This document shows, piece by piece, positions 48,601-60,500 of a DNA stretch of 64,000 bases. Numbering within the stretch: position 1 is the first letter of the stretch; each line of letters begins with the position of its first letter. The translations under genes and the position numbers were made by a program. Under the pieces are notes generated by a model. It was not told where the DNA came from. It searched no databases and was given only the letters and a program-made list of their open reading frames with translations. Origin of the DNA: Apricaphanius iberus (lineage: Eukaryota > Chordata > Actinopteri > Cyprinodontiformes > Aphaniidae); assembly GCA_028564705.1 (NCBI GenBank), contig JAPXFQ010002912.1, positions 1,419,001 to 1,483,000 of the forward strand. The letters run 5' to 3'.

Positions 48601-49679
48601 ATTACATAGCAACTTACGTTAGAACAAGGTTTGCTTCTGTTTAACAGCATTTGGTGAATGAAAGGGTCTTAGCTCTGACTAATGAAACATAAAACACTGC
48701 AATGTTTTGGCCTTTTTCATAACTTCTTCATTGTTTTCTCACTGAATAAAGAAGTAAAAGCTTCCACTCAGTCGCTCTCACTTCCCTTTTGCTGCATGCA
48801 CTAAATTGATTGTGAAAAGCATTTATATTTGCAGGAGTAGCATAGATATTACTGTTTCACCCACAGTGTAAAGACAGAGACCATTTAACGAGCCCCATCC
48901 AGACTCCTCCGATTCTTTAGAGAATAAAGAAAACCTCTGGACGTTTAAGGGGTGGTGAGGCTGGTTGTGCAGCTTTTCTTTGGTTACATAATAAAGCAAA
49001 TGGGAAACGATTTCCTTTTTTGCCCAGCATACAGAGCTGGTGACCATGGTGAAATCTGCTTTGGTAAATACCAAACAAGAACTGAAGGGAAATCTCTGTT
49101 GCATGACTTAGATTTTTCCCCTCATATAAAACAAAATTGGTAAATCAGATAAAGCACATGGAGGAGAAAACTGAAAACCGAGTTCTTCTCTGTAGAAAGG
49201 AATCCTGAAAAAACGCCCGGAAGTTTTATGGAAAATGTATGATTTCAAAGATATTTCATGTCAAGTAAGATGTTCCGTCTTTTCCATGAGTGCATAAAAT
49301 GTCCTCTGAGGAGGAAGAGAGGGGAGTCTGGTCTTCCCGTGTTCACTCGTCCTCCCAGAGATTCTTGGCAGTCTGAGAGTAATAAACAGAACATCTGCTG
49401 AGTTTTCTAGGAACCAGGCAGAGTGGATTCAGATTTGGTTTGGAGCAGAAAGTAGGTTGGGATCAAGCCGCTTTCATCTGACTCAAAATGGCAATCGATA
49501 CCGCTGTTTAGTGGCTAATGATACATATTCCGTCTCAGTTATTACTCTGGATATTTATATTATTGTAAAGCAGACTTGCAGCAGTGCAGGGCTACAGATG
49601 TTTTCCTCACAGGAGGTAACTGAGGGCTCTTTGGAAGTGTCATGGGGATATGCGAATTGATGTAGCACCCTCGCCTTCA
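45679..49679. other. Gene-free stretch, nothing recognised
   Basis: AT-rich sequence with no convincing frame, RNA gene or delimited transposon. A short CATC tetranucleotide run lies at about 48367-48382. Confidence 0.4.
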
Positions 49680-49990
49680 TAAGTCTGTCGTTAGCCTTCA
49701 GCTCTTACCATATCTGGCCTCCTTATCTTCAGGCTCAGGATCCAGGGAAGATCAGCCGCTCATGTTGCACTTGAATTTGACTCCGTTTGTCTTCACATCA
49801 ATGGCAATAAGGGGGACAAAAAAAGCCTTCAGTGGCATCTTAGAATTAGATGACTCTCTCTGCGCGTTAATTTATTATGAATCCAGATTGATTGGCCTCT
49901 GTGGCAGAAAATAAAGGCAGTCCAAAGCAGACCAAGACCTAAACTGGCGTTTACCTTCATAAAGCAAATCCAAACTGAGGTTTGCATGAA
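49680..49990. promoter_or_regulatory. Candidate conserved noncoding element
   Basis: This stretch has balanced base composition, lacks repeat signatures, and contains homeodomain-like TTAATTTATTATGA near 49868 and a GGGAAGATCAGCCGC stretch near 49744. It stands out from AT-rich neighbours and has no coding frame. The call is by texture only and requires cross-species alignment. Confidence 0.2.
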
Positions 49991-50230
49991 TACGATATCA
50001 TGAACATTCAGTCCATTCCCTTAGTTGCGTTCACAGAGGTTAGAAACCACAACCACGCGAGAATGGATTAAATCAGCCCAAGGGCGTAGAATTAGCATGG
50101 ACGGAGGGGACATGTCCCCACCAATCTCAAAATCAAATCTACTCCCTTGAATCAGCCAATGCTGAGACCCTTCAAACGATGTTCGTAACTTTCTATTGTA
50201 CTCATTCAAACACCAATCATACCTAAATAT

Positions 50231-50591
50231 TAGGGATGTCAGAAAATGTTGATACGCCAATATTTCACAATATTTTGACTCTGTGTTATATATTTTTATT
50301 TATTTTTTTCAGAATTCAGATTTAAACTTTTGATGACAGTAATTTTTGTAGAAAAATGTAAAGTATGACCGGTAGTTGGTGGCTGTTTTACCTTCTTCGT
50401 TACAAGATCTAGTAATAAAACTGAATGTGTTAAGTATGAAACAGGTTGGAGTGTTTAGAATGCATTTTTCTAAAGTTAAAATCACATTTAAAAAGCACAA
50501 TATATAGCCTTTCTCATAGTATCTCAATATATCACCCCCCCGTTTCGCGATACATTTCGTATCACCAGATTCTTTCCAGTTCACATCCCTA
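50231..50591. repeat. TAGGGATG-bordered repeat, copy B
   Basis: It has TAGGGATGT at the left and ACATCCCTA at the right as perfect 9-bp inverted ends, and shares ACAGGTTGGAGTGTTTAGAA (50441-50460) with copies A and C. It is 361 bp. This is the best-preserved copy by its termini. Confidence 0.75.
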
Positions 50592-51349
50592 CCCAGCATG
50601 CATTGATACAACGTGGAAACGGTGTTTGCTCTAAGGCAGAAGTTTGATGTCAGCGTTCACACTCATCTCTGATCTTAAGGGTCAAATCATTGCACCTTGA
50701 TATTTCGGCTTTGCAATATACTTCAGTTCTTTCAAATATTTAAGATGTGATCTACGAAGGAATTCATGAATAGGCAAATTTTCCCGTGTCCCTAGTGCGT
50801 GACTCTGATCCGTTCATAAATAGAGCAGACAGCGAACAGTGCTACAGTTCGTGCATAAAAAACTGCGCCTTTGCGGCTGTTTTCAAAGAAAAAGTGTAGC
50901 TTTATGAATAACACAGCTGTCATGTGTTGATCTGTGGGACAAAAGTCCCAAATATCCAGTCGGTCACATACACACAAAAACTATAATAATGCTGTGAAAA
51001 GTGGGAGTTCATCTATAAATTGACTGAGGAGGATAAACAGGAAAACTAAAGACTGGAGTGCTCACTTTTTTTATTGTTTTTTTCTTTAATCATTACATTG
51101 AAAAAAACATTTCTTGAATACTTAGAGTATTACTTCAGATTATTACTTAAAAGTGTTATTGTTAAAGGTTAATTTTCTCATTTTGAAGATTAAGCATTTC
51201 AATTATCTATTGTCAAATATTTTTTAAAAACTTGTAAAATCACAACCATATGGAGGATGCTCACTTTAAACATGTTAAAATCAAAAGTCTTGATCCAGCT
51301 CTAAAAGTGTTAAAGTGTCAAGTGTTTTCTTTTTTGCAAATAAAATTCA

Positions 51350-51547
51350 TGGCCGGTAGTTGGTGGATGTTTACACTTTTTTTCTTCCAGTGGATCGACT
51401 AGATCTAGAAATAAAACCCAAAGTGTTGAGTATAAAACAGGTTGGAGTGTTTAGAATGCTTTGACAGATTTGCTACAGGTAAATTCAGTTTAAACAAAGT
51501 ATCGCAATAAATTGTATCACCAGATTCTTGTCAATATAAATCCCTAT
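51350..51547. repeat. TAGGGATG repeat family, truncated copy C
   Basis: It begins at the internal GGCCGGTAGTTGGTGG segment (also near 50369 in copy B), carries ACAGGTTGGAGTGTTTAGAA near 51437 and ends in TCCCTA. The left third is missing. Confidence 0.65.
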
Positions 51548-51789
51548 TATTAACCAACAAAGACGGTTTTGACCCATCTCCTATTAGCTCTTAGCTTTAG
51601 CCTCCAGGACCAAAAATGGAAGAAACCAAGATACCCAAACTTCTGCTTTTAATCTTTTAACAAAACCTCAATGTTTAATAATTTCCAACTAACCGTTTAA
51701 TAAATCTTTATCACCGTCCTTCAAATTAAAATCCTGCACTGTCTGTCTCTCAGTAGAGAGGAATGAACGGAATTTCCCCTCGAGGCTAA

Positions 51790-52260
51790 CCAATACCTTA
51801 CCGTGTCAGCCTTCAGCCATTGATAACCTCAAAGCAGCCTGTTAAATGCTTCAGCTTGTGTATGCATGCCAATTTGTCTACACCGCTGCTCCAGTTAATA
51901 ATTTCTACAGTTGACATGAAGAAGTCAAAGCGAAACTCTCCAAGATGTCGACGGTGTCATTGTTTTTTGAGCGACTCCTTGGTGAACGCTGCAATGCTCG
52001 ACCCCTGGCTCCGCCGTTTAATCACTCTTTTATTTGCGCCGGCCACCTTGAGAAGCCGGCCCTCCTTTGTCGGACCTCTTTGACATGCCCTCTCCTTCAG
52101 CCTCTCCTATTTCCGCACAAAGACCCTCTAATGCCAGGTAGCTGGTGCTGGCATTCCTGATGCATTCCAATATGGGGAAGTTGCTGGGATCGGGATGAAA
52201 AATGCCAGAAACAAAGGCTTACTCTCATTCACAGGGTTTAGAGTTCTGTGGGAAAGTCCA
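51790..52260. promoter_or_regulatory. Candidate conserved noncoding element
   Basis: This is a 470-base stretch of balanced composition with no repeat signature, in contrast to its AT-rich flanks. It includes TCCGCCGTTTAATCACTCTT near 52009 and GCCGGCCACCTTGAGAAGCC near 52038. The two overlapping short frames here are not supported as genes. The call is by texture only. Confidence 0.2.
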
Positions 52261-52903
52261 GGCCGGACAGAGGTTTGATGGCAAAGGAATGCAAAGCGAG
52301 CTATGGCTCACACAGTCTCTGTGACACCGACCTAAAGACACACTGACAAGGAAGGGGTCTTCTTACACGGAGGGCTCTGCATACATGAAAGGGGATGATG
52401 GGGAACCGGGATAACAGCACTGCATGCTTCCTTTCTCATGATTGCACATGGCAGTTGAGTAGTCCCTTTTGCAGCTTGCATTTAAAAGTGTGGGAGTGAG
52501 TTTGGTCTGAACCTGCACAGGTTTCCCTGCAAAGAAAGAATGACATGTTAGTAGGTGTTGGCTTTCTAAGATTTATGGTTCGTGGACGTGCGACTCAAAG
52601 ATGCTTATTTAGTTTCTGGTTCAAAGCATATTTATGCAAACATATGTAGTTTTATTCAGGGCTAGAAAATCATGTGAACAGAAGTCCACTAAAGGTACTT
52701 TGTGTAACATTTTATGAGTACATGTGAAAAATGAAAGAAAATATGTTTATTGTGTAACTTGCCTTAAGGCTAGAGACATAAAATGCGGATGTTGTGGTTA
52801 AAGTTTTTTCAGAATTGGAAACTTGCCATTTTAAATTCTTTTCTAAACTGAAGTTTAAGATCCAAAATGCCACCAAACACAGAATACCAGCTTAGGTTTA
52901 GGT

Positions 52904-53084
52904 CAGAGGTGTCCAACTCGAAGGTCGCTGTCCAACATACCTGATTTAAATGACTGAATTACCTCCCCAACAATGTCTCCAAGTTCTCCAAAACCCTAGT
53001 AATGAACCAATCATTTAATTCAGTTTTAAAAAATGTAGGGCAATGGTCTTTGAGGCCTAATTTTGGTCACCACTGGTCTAGGTC
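52904..53084. repeat. GAGGTGTCCAACTC-type interspersed repeat, copy 1
   Basis: Segments CAGAGGTGTCCAACTCGAAG, AACATACCTGATTTAAATGA and CCCTAGTAATGAACCAATCA occur in the order seen in a very common fish MITE, and the right end GGTCACCACTGG roughly inverts the left. A second diverged copy is at about 59890-60060. Confidence 0.55.
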
Positions 53085-53139
53085 ATTGATTTATGCAGAG
53101 ATTTGATCCCCAGGCTGAGAATGTCATCCTTAATGAATC

Positions 53140-55100
53140 TAGAACGGAAATGATATGCCAAAGCTTTAACTTCTTGGTTGATGTCTCAAGATGTTTCCTC
53201 AATCATGTTCTTTCTAATAGTTGCTGCCTGTTCTTTAAAATTGGCAAAAGAACCTCCTGGTGTAAAATAAATAAACAATTTGAGCGATTGAGTCGACTGA
53301 CGATAGTTTTTCTCAAATTCCCTTCCCAACGCTCTTAATTCAAAGCTTTAAATATCGTTTAGCAATTAGTGTTTATCTTCTATCAGCATGAGCTCTGCAT
53401 CTGTGTTCTGCTGCATGTAATAGCCAGATAGTGATCCGGGCATCTGTCTAATAAAGTCAGAATATGAGGACTCTCCAGATCAGGGTTTCTTGCCTTCTAT
53501 TCAGTCATTTGAATTTTGAGTATCTACCGAGTCCCGATCCGATATTTCTATAGTTAATACATAAGAAAGAATAAAGAAGAGCAAAGAAACAGATCCAGAA
53601 AGTTGATTTAATTTATTTATTTTCACAGATAACATTTAAAATACAACTGTACAAATTCATCTTAAAAAGAATGAAAATACTGTGCGGGAGAGAGTAAGAA
53701 GACCTTTTTGTTCCTTTTTTTTATTCACCCTATTTTAACATTTAACAATTCTCTTGAAATACAGAGCATTTCTGTGAGGTAGCTTTAACAATTAATAAGT
53801 AACATTAATTATTCATTTTTGGGCTTTAGTGCAGCAGTAAATATAAAAAAAAGTCTAACATAAAAATTAAATGGCACTTCAACTCAAAGCTATTAATAAA
53901 AATGCAAATACATATCAGGGGTCATGTTACCTGAATATTTTCCGTCTTTAACAGTTTTTTGAGAATGGTGACGGAAAATTCTGAAGCCTGTCATTCATTT
54001 TTACAGATTAATGTTCACACTGACCACTTGTTTCAAATATGCGGATACTTTGAACTTTATGCAGGGATTCTAGGTAAATAAATCAATTAAAGGAAAGATT
54101 CCCAGACACTTCAAGGCATATCGATGATCGGGAGTTGAATGCACGTTGAAAAGTTTGTCGTAGCGTGACTGTTGTGGTTGGTTAGATGCACTACGATGTG
54201 TGCGAAGAGCAGTGCCAATACCGCAGGCTGCTGCTGCTTTCCTACTGCGGGCTTTTTTGCCGCTGAAGAGTAGTTAACGGTTTAGGAAACGGTTCGTTGA
54301 GTCTTTTAGACTTCTGATTGGTTTAATTGTAGAAGTTTTTCCTCATTTTAAAACTGAAGCGACGCTTAAATCCAGTCTCCAGTGTGACAGCGCATGGATA
54401 CAGCATCCAGAACAACGTCTAAACCCCCATGAGAAGTCATCTGTCCGAGGTAAAATTCCTAAACCTGATGAGAACAACCTCAGCAGCAATCCCACTATTT
54501 GATTACACATGGATGTGCATTACAGTTCCATGTGGAGCAGGAACTGCACCAGGTGGATTTTAAGTGCAACTGTTTAATTTCACTTTAACAAATATAATAT
54601 GTATTGCTGTAGATATCTGCTGTTTGCTCACATCTGCCTGGCATTCAGATACCTTACTTAAGCACAGAAGGCCTCTGTTTTCTCTTCTGTCCTAAATGCA
54701 CCACTAAAACGGTGAATGAATAATCAGCTCCTAAGTGCATAAGATAATTTTCATAACAACACCCACCCAACATAATGCTGCTACTTCCTTACTATACAAC
54801 TACGATGGTGGTCTCAGGCTTGCGAGCGTCACCGTTTTTTCACCAAATATAACCATGGTCATTAGGACGAAACATTTCAGTTTAGGTTTCATCAGACCAT
54901 GGGATATCTTTGTCTTGTATTGGCCACAAGCAATCATACTATGTTATGTTTGCGTTTGGCGTAATCGCTCCTTTCTCATGAGGGCCCTTTCAGACCATGT
55001 TGCTTCGTTGTGGATATTGAAATTCTCTTCCCATCTTCCGCATCTTTTCCTTTGTTGTTTTTGGGGTTTCTTTGATGCACAAATTTAGCTACACAGAATC
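53140..55100 (-). mobile_element. Tc1-like remnant split by about 1.45 kb of other DNA
   Basis: The left part (about 53140-53290) has AAGCTTTAACTTCTTGGTTG and GATGTCTCAAGATGTTTCCT. The right part (54740-55100) has CACCCACCCAACATAATGCT, ATAACCATGGTCATTAGGAC and CATCAGACCATGGGATATCT. These are consecutive pieces of the same reverse-strand Tc1 element seen at 32235-32640. The DNA between them (about 53290-54740) looks like a later insertion, possibly with hAT-like sequence (near 53510-53570), but its ends are not resolved. Confidence 0.55.
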
Positions 55101-55701
55101 CCTCGCCTCCCTGATGCAATTAAATTAAGCTGCGAGATAAAAGTGAACCCATTTGTATATGAAAAAAACTCTTATCGATGTCAAAATAGGCATCTATACT
55201 AAAATTTGAATACATTTGGCTGAATTAACCTTTTTACCTGAGATTGAAAAACAGGAATACAAGAGGAATAAGCAAAGGCTTGAACTCAAGATTTCCCTTT
55301 AGGAAATGTGGTACATAATCACATAATTTATAAACTGAAAATTATATGGAAGCTCAGGAGTTTTCTTCCGTACCATGCATGTTACTATTGTTGCTAATAA
55401 ATTAATGAAGTTTTAAATTACATTCCTAAGAGATTTTGTTAGCAGTGGATCATCTCTCTGTCATGAGAGAAACTCAGTAAGTTAACACTGAGGGGCTTCT
55501 TCTGTATGAAAGTGTAGCACTGTTTGTGAGATTCATTACATTTTTCTGTTAAGGACTCAACCTGACCTTCATCGCTGGTGATTTCCAAAGAAAACCTCGG
55601 TAATGCACATTCTGTACAACTCAAATATTTAAGACTTTAGATTCTATAGGTGAAAACAGGTGTTTCTATGCACCTGTGTTACATAGATATGTATATATAT
55701 C

Positions 55702-58031
55702 AGGGGTGTAATGGTATTCAGATTCTTTGGTACGCATGCATACAGAACAAATACAGCTGTTTTTTTTTTACCTGAACACATGCAGAATGTTTGTGAGGAA
55801 CTATGGTGTAGTGCATTCAAGGGGCAAACTTCGTCCGCAGAATGTGAAACCAACCTGGAAGTTACAAAAAATGAGAAAAAAATGAAGCTCCCCGATCATC
55901 TGCTTGGGGCTTTCCAACTTCCCATTGTCTCCCATGTTAAAAAGGCTAACTTCACAGCTTAAATAAACATCTTTACAGTCTGATTCAAAAAACATTTTAG
56001 GTTAAATAGGTCAGGTTAACTGTCATGACAACTCTGAGGGAAGTGAATTTTTTTTCTAAGTCCTTTGTTAAGATATAATTTCTTGAATTATTAATAATTA
56101 GGGGCGTGTCCTTTTGATTGACAAGTCTGTCTACGCTAACGTTAGGTTACGGCTTGGACCGTAGTCTGCTTGTCACCCCCATGCTTGCTTGGAAAGCCTG
56201 GGACTAACGTTAAGACGTCGGCCATTTCATGTTTCTGAACTTCAATATCAGTAGCTTCTGCTTTTATTCGGTTTTGAATGTTAAACGTGCTCTTATTGGA
56301 CAAAGACGGCTTACTGTGGTATCGATTACAGTAACAGACCGTCCAAGAAGTCTCTGCTTCACCAGCAGTGGGGGATACGATGGGCTTGATATGGGCTGAA
56401 ACTGGGGGAGAGGGAAGACGAGATGCCGGCCGCAGCTTCGGCATTTTCATCAGAAATCTGTGGAAGGCTGATATTAATCAGCCGGCAAGAGGAATGGAGC
56501 TGCAATGGGGGCTGTTATCGCCTTCCACACGCAGGTTGGAGCAGGCTCCCATTGGGTAGCAGTAGAGCAGGCGAAGTGGCCGTATGACAGAACTAAGAAG
56601 CTGAGGCGAGGTCGAGGTGTCGTGGAGGAAGAAGGCTGGCACATCAGGCTGGAAGGCTACAGAATCGGAGTCTCCACAGACTGGATTTAAAAAAAATATA
56701 TTTAACCAGGAAGGTCCCATTGAGATTATCTCTTTTCCAGGGGAGTCCTGGCCAAAACAGCGGCACTGATCAAGAAAATTTAAATTTCAGGCAGATTTTT
56801 GAGCATCAATTTCCTTGACTATTTAATAATCGCTGGTTAGACCAGTACTGGTTTGAGGAACACATATTAAGGGGATGGAGGCATAAACAGATCAATGTCT
56901 GAGAGATGTGAGGTGAATCAAAAGTCTTTTAACTTTTGAGATGATCTGTTTTGTCATGAAGACTTTGTGTCTGCTCTTTGCTGGAGCTTTTGTTAAGCTA
57001 AGCCTGCCCTTGTCCTCACCCATTACCGTTCTTCTGAGAGGGTAATGGAAACACAACCCATCTAGGCCGTACTGACCTGACCGGTTCTGGTCTAAAGCGA
57101 ACCTTGTGGAAAAGGGGCAAGAGTCTCCCAACCAGCTGCAGCCTACGTTAGCTTCTATACGGCTCAGAGTGCCCATTGGCTTCATCTTCTCCTCTTCAGT
57201 AACCTATGGGTGTCGTCACCCAAGGGTTTGTCTAATTCTTTTACAGTCTTAATGCAGTGTTCCTCGGGCAGCTTTAAAAAGTGAAACCAAAACAAAAACA
57301 GAAAAGCCTCTCAACAATCTTTAAACTGCTATCATGCAGCATTAATGGTTTCTCATGGAGCTACAGTAGAAAAATTAGGACTGACTGGACCTGTCATCTT
57401 TCAACAGCGATAAGGTCCATGAAACACTGAACTACATGACTCACTTGATAAAATGTCGAGCTGAATGTAAACATCACTGATACTAGAGAAAAAACAGCTG
57501 ATGTGCAGATGGCTACCAGTAGCATCCAATAAGCCAATAACTCCTTATTTTGTAGAAAACACAAGTCGGCAAAATTCACATTGATGAGAAGCGATTGTCC
57601 TAATAGCTGCCCATGCTTTCTTCAAGTACAGCTGGGAGACTATGCTGTAGAAAGATCTGAACAACTCCAAAGTGATTTAAGTAGGTTTCATTCTTAGATA
57701 TTTGCAGCATATTATTTGAACACTTCTAAAGATTAACATGGACTATTTTCAAGCGGTTAAATAGTTTTCTACTCTGGCTATGTGTGCTTGTACTATACTT
57801 TTTTCTTCTGTCAAATAAATCCCATTAAATCTCGAGTCAGTTTTATACTTTCAATTTTTTTTTAAGTTGTAGAATAAAATAAAATTAAATACAAGAATTG
57901 AGAGGAAGGACTTCAGGGAAAGGAAATAATTTGTTTAATGCTGATTGACGGAAAAGTCATACACACATTTGTATTTACTTTTCTCAATTAAAGTGTACTG
58001 AACTGTGACCTTTGTGTACCGTTACACCCCT
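55702..58031. mobile_element. hAT-like AGGGGTGTAA element, 2.3 kb, with nested sequence
   Basis: The left end AGGGGTGTAATGGTA (55702-55716) pairs with the right end TACCGTTACACCCCT (58017-58031), an inverted repeat with one mismatch. GTACTGAACTGTGACCTTTG inside the right end fits the same family as the copy at 31711-32219. No transposase is recognisable. An internal stretch near 56100-56700 is GC-richer and contains GGGGCGTGTCCTTTTGATTG, which resembles another fish repeat, so nesting is likely. Confidence 0.5.
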
Positions 58032-58549
58032 AATACATATGTTTATGCTTGAACCACTTTTAGACCAGTTTTTTTTGCGTGACCTAATCGAAGACAAATA
58101 TATGTTTCGTCATTACTTCAGTTCATGTATAAATGAGGCCCACATGTAGGGCAAACACAGAAATGAGGTCTATACTGTACTGAAGCTGTACTCCAAGGAT
58201 TTGCTTAAACATATTCAGATTGGGCGACACATCTAGAGTCTGGTATCAGTAGGCAAGTTTGGATTAAAATGAAATTCCACAAAACTGATCAAGAAAAACG
58301 ATCCTGCTCAACAGGAAGCGTGTGTTTGAATAGAAAGAAGTCCTTGTTCCTACTGCTGAACCATTTCAGACATGCCCTAAAGCTTTCTTTGCCTGTTAAC
58401 AATACCTGTCTCTACATAGGAATGACTGCTGACAGTTTTTCGAAAGCCCGAAAATAGTTTCCTTTTTCAAACGGAGATTAAATCACACCCAAAACAATCA
58501 AAGCTGTTTATTCTCTGTGCTGCAGCCGTGGCTATATATTATTCTCAGA

Positions 58550-59740
58550 GTCTATATGTAGTGTGCGGTTGTGGGGCGTTGGAAATGGAGTATGTGGGGA
58601 AATGAGAGGAGATGTGCTGCAGACCACAGGCCCCTTCTCATCCTCTGATGTGGCTTCATGACTTCCCAGGAAATGCAAGGCCTTCTGGGATACCACTTAA
58701 GTAGTCTCTCGAGTTTTGCAAGCATTTGTGCCTGCATCTTCGAGCATTTGAGTGTCCTCTCAGCGTTGCTCTTAAGCTCTTACCTTTGATGTGAGAGCAT
58801 GCATTTTAGCTTTCAGAGGCTCCAAGCCAAGAGGAAGTGTCGCTGCCATTCAAAAGACAAACCAGGTCCTATAGGTGACTTTCCTTGAGGTTGCTGGTTG
58901 CAAATCTGTCAGTGTGCAAGGCGTCTAAAACTCAAAAACAGGCTCAAAGTTTTCCCATGAGCTCTTATCTGAGCTATTTATACAAGGTTCTGGCAACTAT
59001 TACCATCTGCAAAGTGATGCACACCTAATATTTTTAAATGATAATAGAGAGATTAGCTGTTCCCAAAGTTCCCAAGTCTTTAAGATTAATTTCTTAAAGC
59101 CCTTCTGCTTTGTGTTAAGTGAAAGGGGCTGCTGAGGGGGCCCAGCCTCTCTCATCTGCAGCCTGTTATGGCGTAGCGGGGGAATGACATCATATGGGTT
59201 TCGCAGCGGCGACTGGTAGTTGGCCGGCTCTCTTCCTCCAAACAGAACACACAAGTGGAGCCAGGCAATGCAAGTCAGATGCAGCGGGTTTTTCCAGAAT
59301 GGCTGACAGGGCCTCAGCGCAGACCCAGAGCCAAGAGGCCTTGAAGAGGGGTCCACCAGTCCAACAGTAAATGTCAGAAAATGAATGAAGGCCCTCAACC
59401 CCAGATGAAATCTGATATTACGCGCCCCCAGGCTAGCCTGTTTGATCTGATGCACAATCCGCCGTTCAGCTCGTCCGGATAACTGCGCCTATTCTCCATG
59501 ATGTGACATTGCAAAAGTGTTTTCATGTGGAAGGCCTGCGAGAGCCAACTTCAATGAACTCCTCGGCCCACACAATGTTCCATTACCGCGAGGCTGAGCG
59601 GCTACACCTCTGGGGCTGCAGAGGAGCAACAGCCAGCGACTCTTTTGTCATGCTGAAACCCCAAGTTCTCAGTTTGCAATACACATTCAACCCAGCGCCA
59701 AGGTGTGAACCTGAAATTCGCAGCTCAAGTGGGAATTGAT
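58550..59740. promoter_or_regulatory. Candidate cluster of conserved noncoding elements
   Basis: About 1.2 kb of balanced, complex sequence lacks repeat hallmarks. Notable parts are TGGGATACCACTTAAGTAG near 58687 and AGCCTGTTTGATCTGATGCA near 59434. A 151-codon minus-strand frame (59000-59455) and a 78-codon plus-strand frame (59503-59739) overlie it but have no recognisable domain. It could be regulatory DNA for a developmental gene outside the window. The call is by texture only. Confidence 0.25.
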
Positions 59741-59889
59741 CAGCATATGAAGCTAAAATCTTTGTTGGTTCAGATCAGGAAGAAAAACTTGAATTTAGCA
59801 ACCATGCTTTTTTGTTGGTCTTGTTATGTGTTTAGGTATAGATAATCGTCCTCTCTGGAGATAAACTTTTTCATTTGCAGCCTCTAACG

Positions 59890-60060
59890 CAGGGTCTCCG
59901 ACTCCAATCCTTCAGAGCCGCTGTCATGGACTTCTGTCTGCGCGCTACTCCATCACGCCTGAACCAAATAGCTCAATTACCTCCTCATCATTGTGTTAAA
60001 GTCTCAAAAAGTCTGCTAATGTGATATTTATTTGCCTGAGGTGTGTTGAAAAAAAGCTGT
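59890..60060. repeat. GAGGTGTCCAACTC-type interspersed repeat, diverged copy 2
   Basis: CAGGGTCTCCGACTCCAATC, CGCCTGAACCAAATAGCTCA and TTGCCTGAGGTGTGTTGAAA follow the order of the same MITE family as 52904-53084, with heavy divergence. Confidence 0.45.
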
Positions 60061-60303
60061 ATCTCTAACTTGCAGAACCCTTATGTCTTGAAATTATGTT
60101 AATAGATTTGGTGGAAAATAAATAGCTGTAAGTGGGACAAGTCACGGCCCATGGGTCCTCTACTGTCAAAACAATATGAATGAAAGTCAATAGAAGAAAA
60201 GTTATTTCCTGATCCTTTCTAAAATTTTCCGTGGATTCAACACATAATGTACTAGGATTTTAAAAGCACATTTTGATGCCAATCATGTGCTGATTTTCAA
60301 CAG

Positions 60304-60493
60304 GTGGCAAAAGTTAGGTTTTGTGGGAAAACATGTAGTGGACTAAACCTGAAGAAGAAAAATGGCCACGAGTTTCACATGTTTATCCCTGGACGAGGAC
60401 AGAGCATTAAACATGAAGGAAACCACTATAAATCTGTCAATGTGGAAAGTGGCAGCTATGCTGGGGGAGAAACGGTCTGTCAAGTGTCAGCCG
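60304..60493 (+). CDS. Possible orphan coding exon, function unknown
   Basis: An open 190-base segment has an acceptor (GATTTTCAACAG ending at 60303) and a donor (GTATGT at 60494). It encodes 63 codons plus one base, starting VAKVRFCGKTCSG and including HEFHMFIPGRGQSIKHEGNH and VESGSYAGGETVCQVSAG. It is less AT-rich than its flanks and has a coding-like amino-acid mix with several Cys and Gly. I do not recognise the protein. No partner exon was found in the window. It may be an exon of a downstream gene, an old transposon exon, or chance. A Tc1 element is inserted six bases into the would-be intron. Confidence 0.25.
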
Positions 60494-60500
60494 GTATGTA

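Noticed and set aside
59000..59455. 151-codon minus-strand frame as a gene
   Set aside because: No recognisable domain, signal or splice context, and no convincing promoter or partner exon. Kept only as a point to check within a possible noncoding island.
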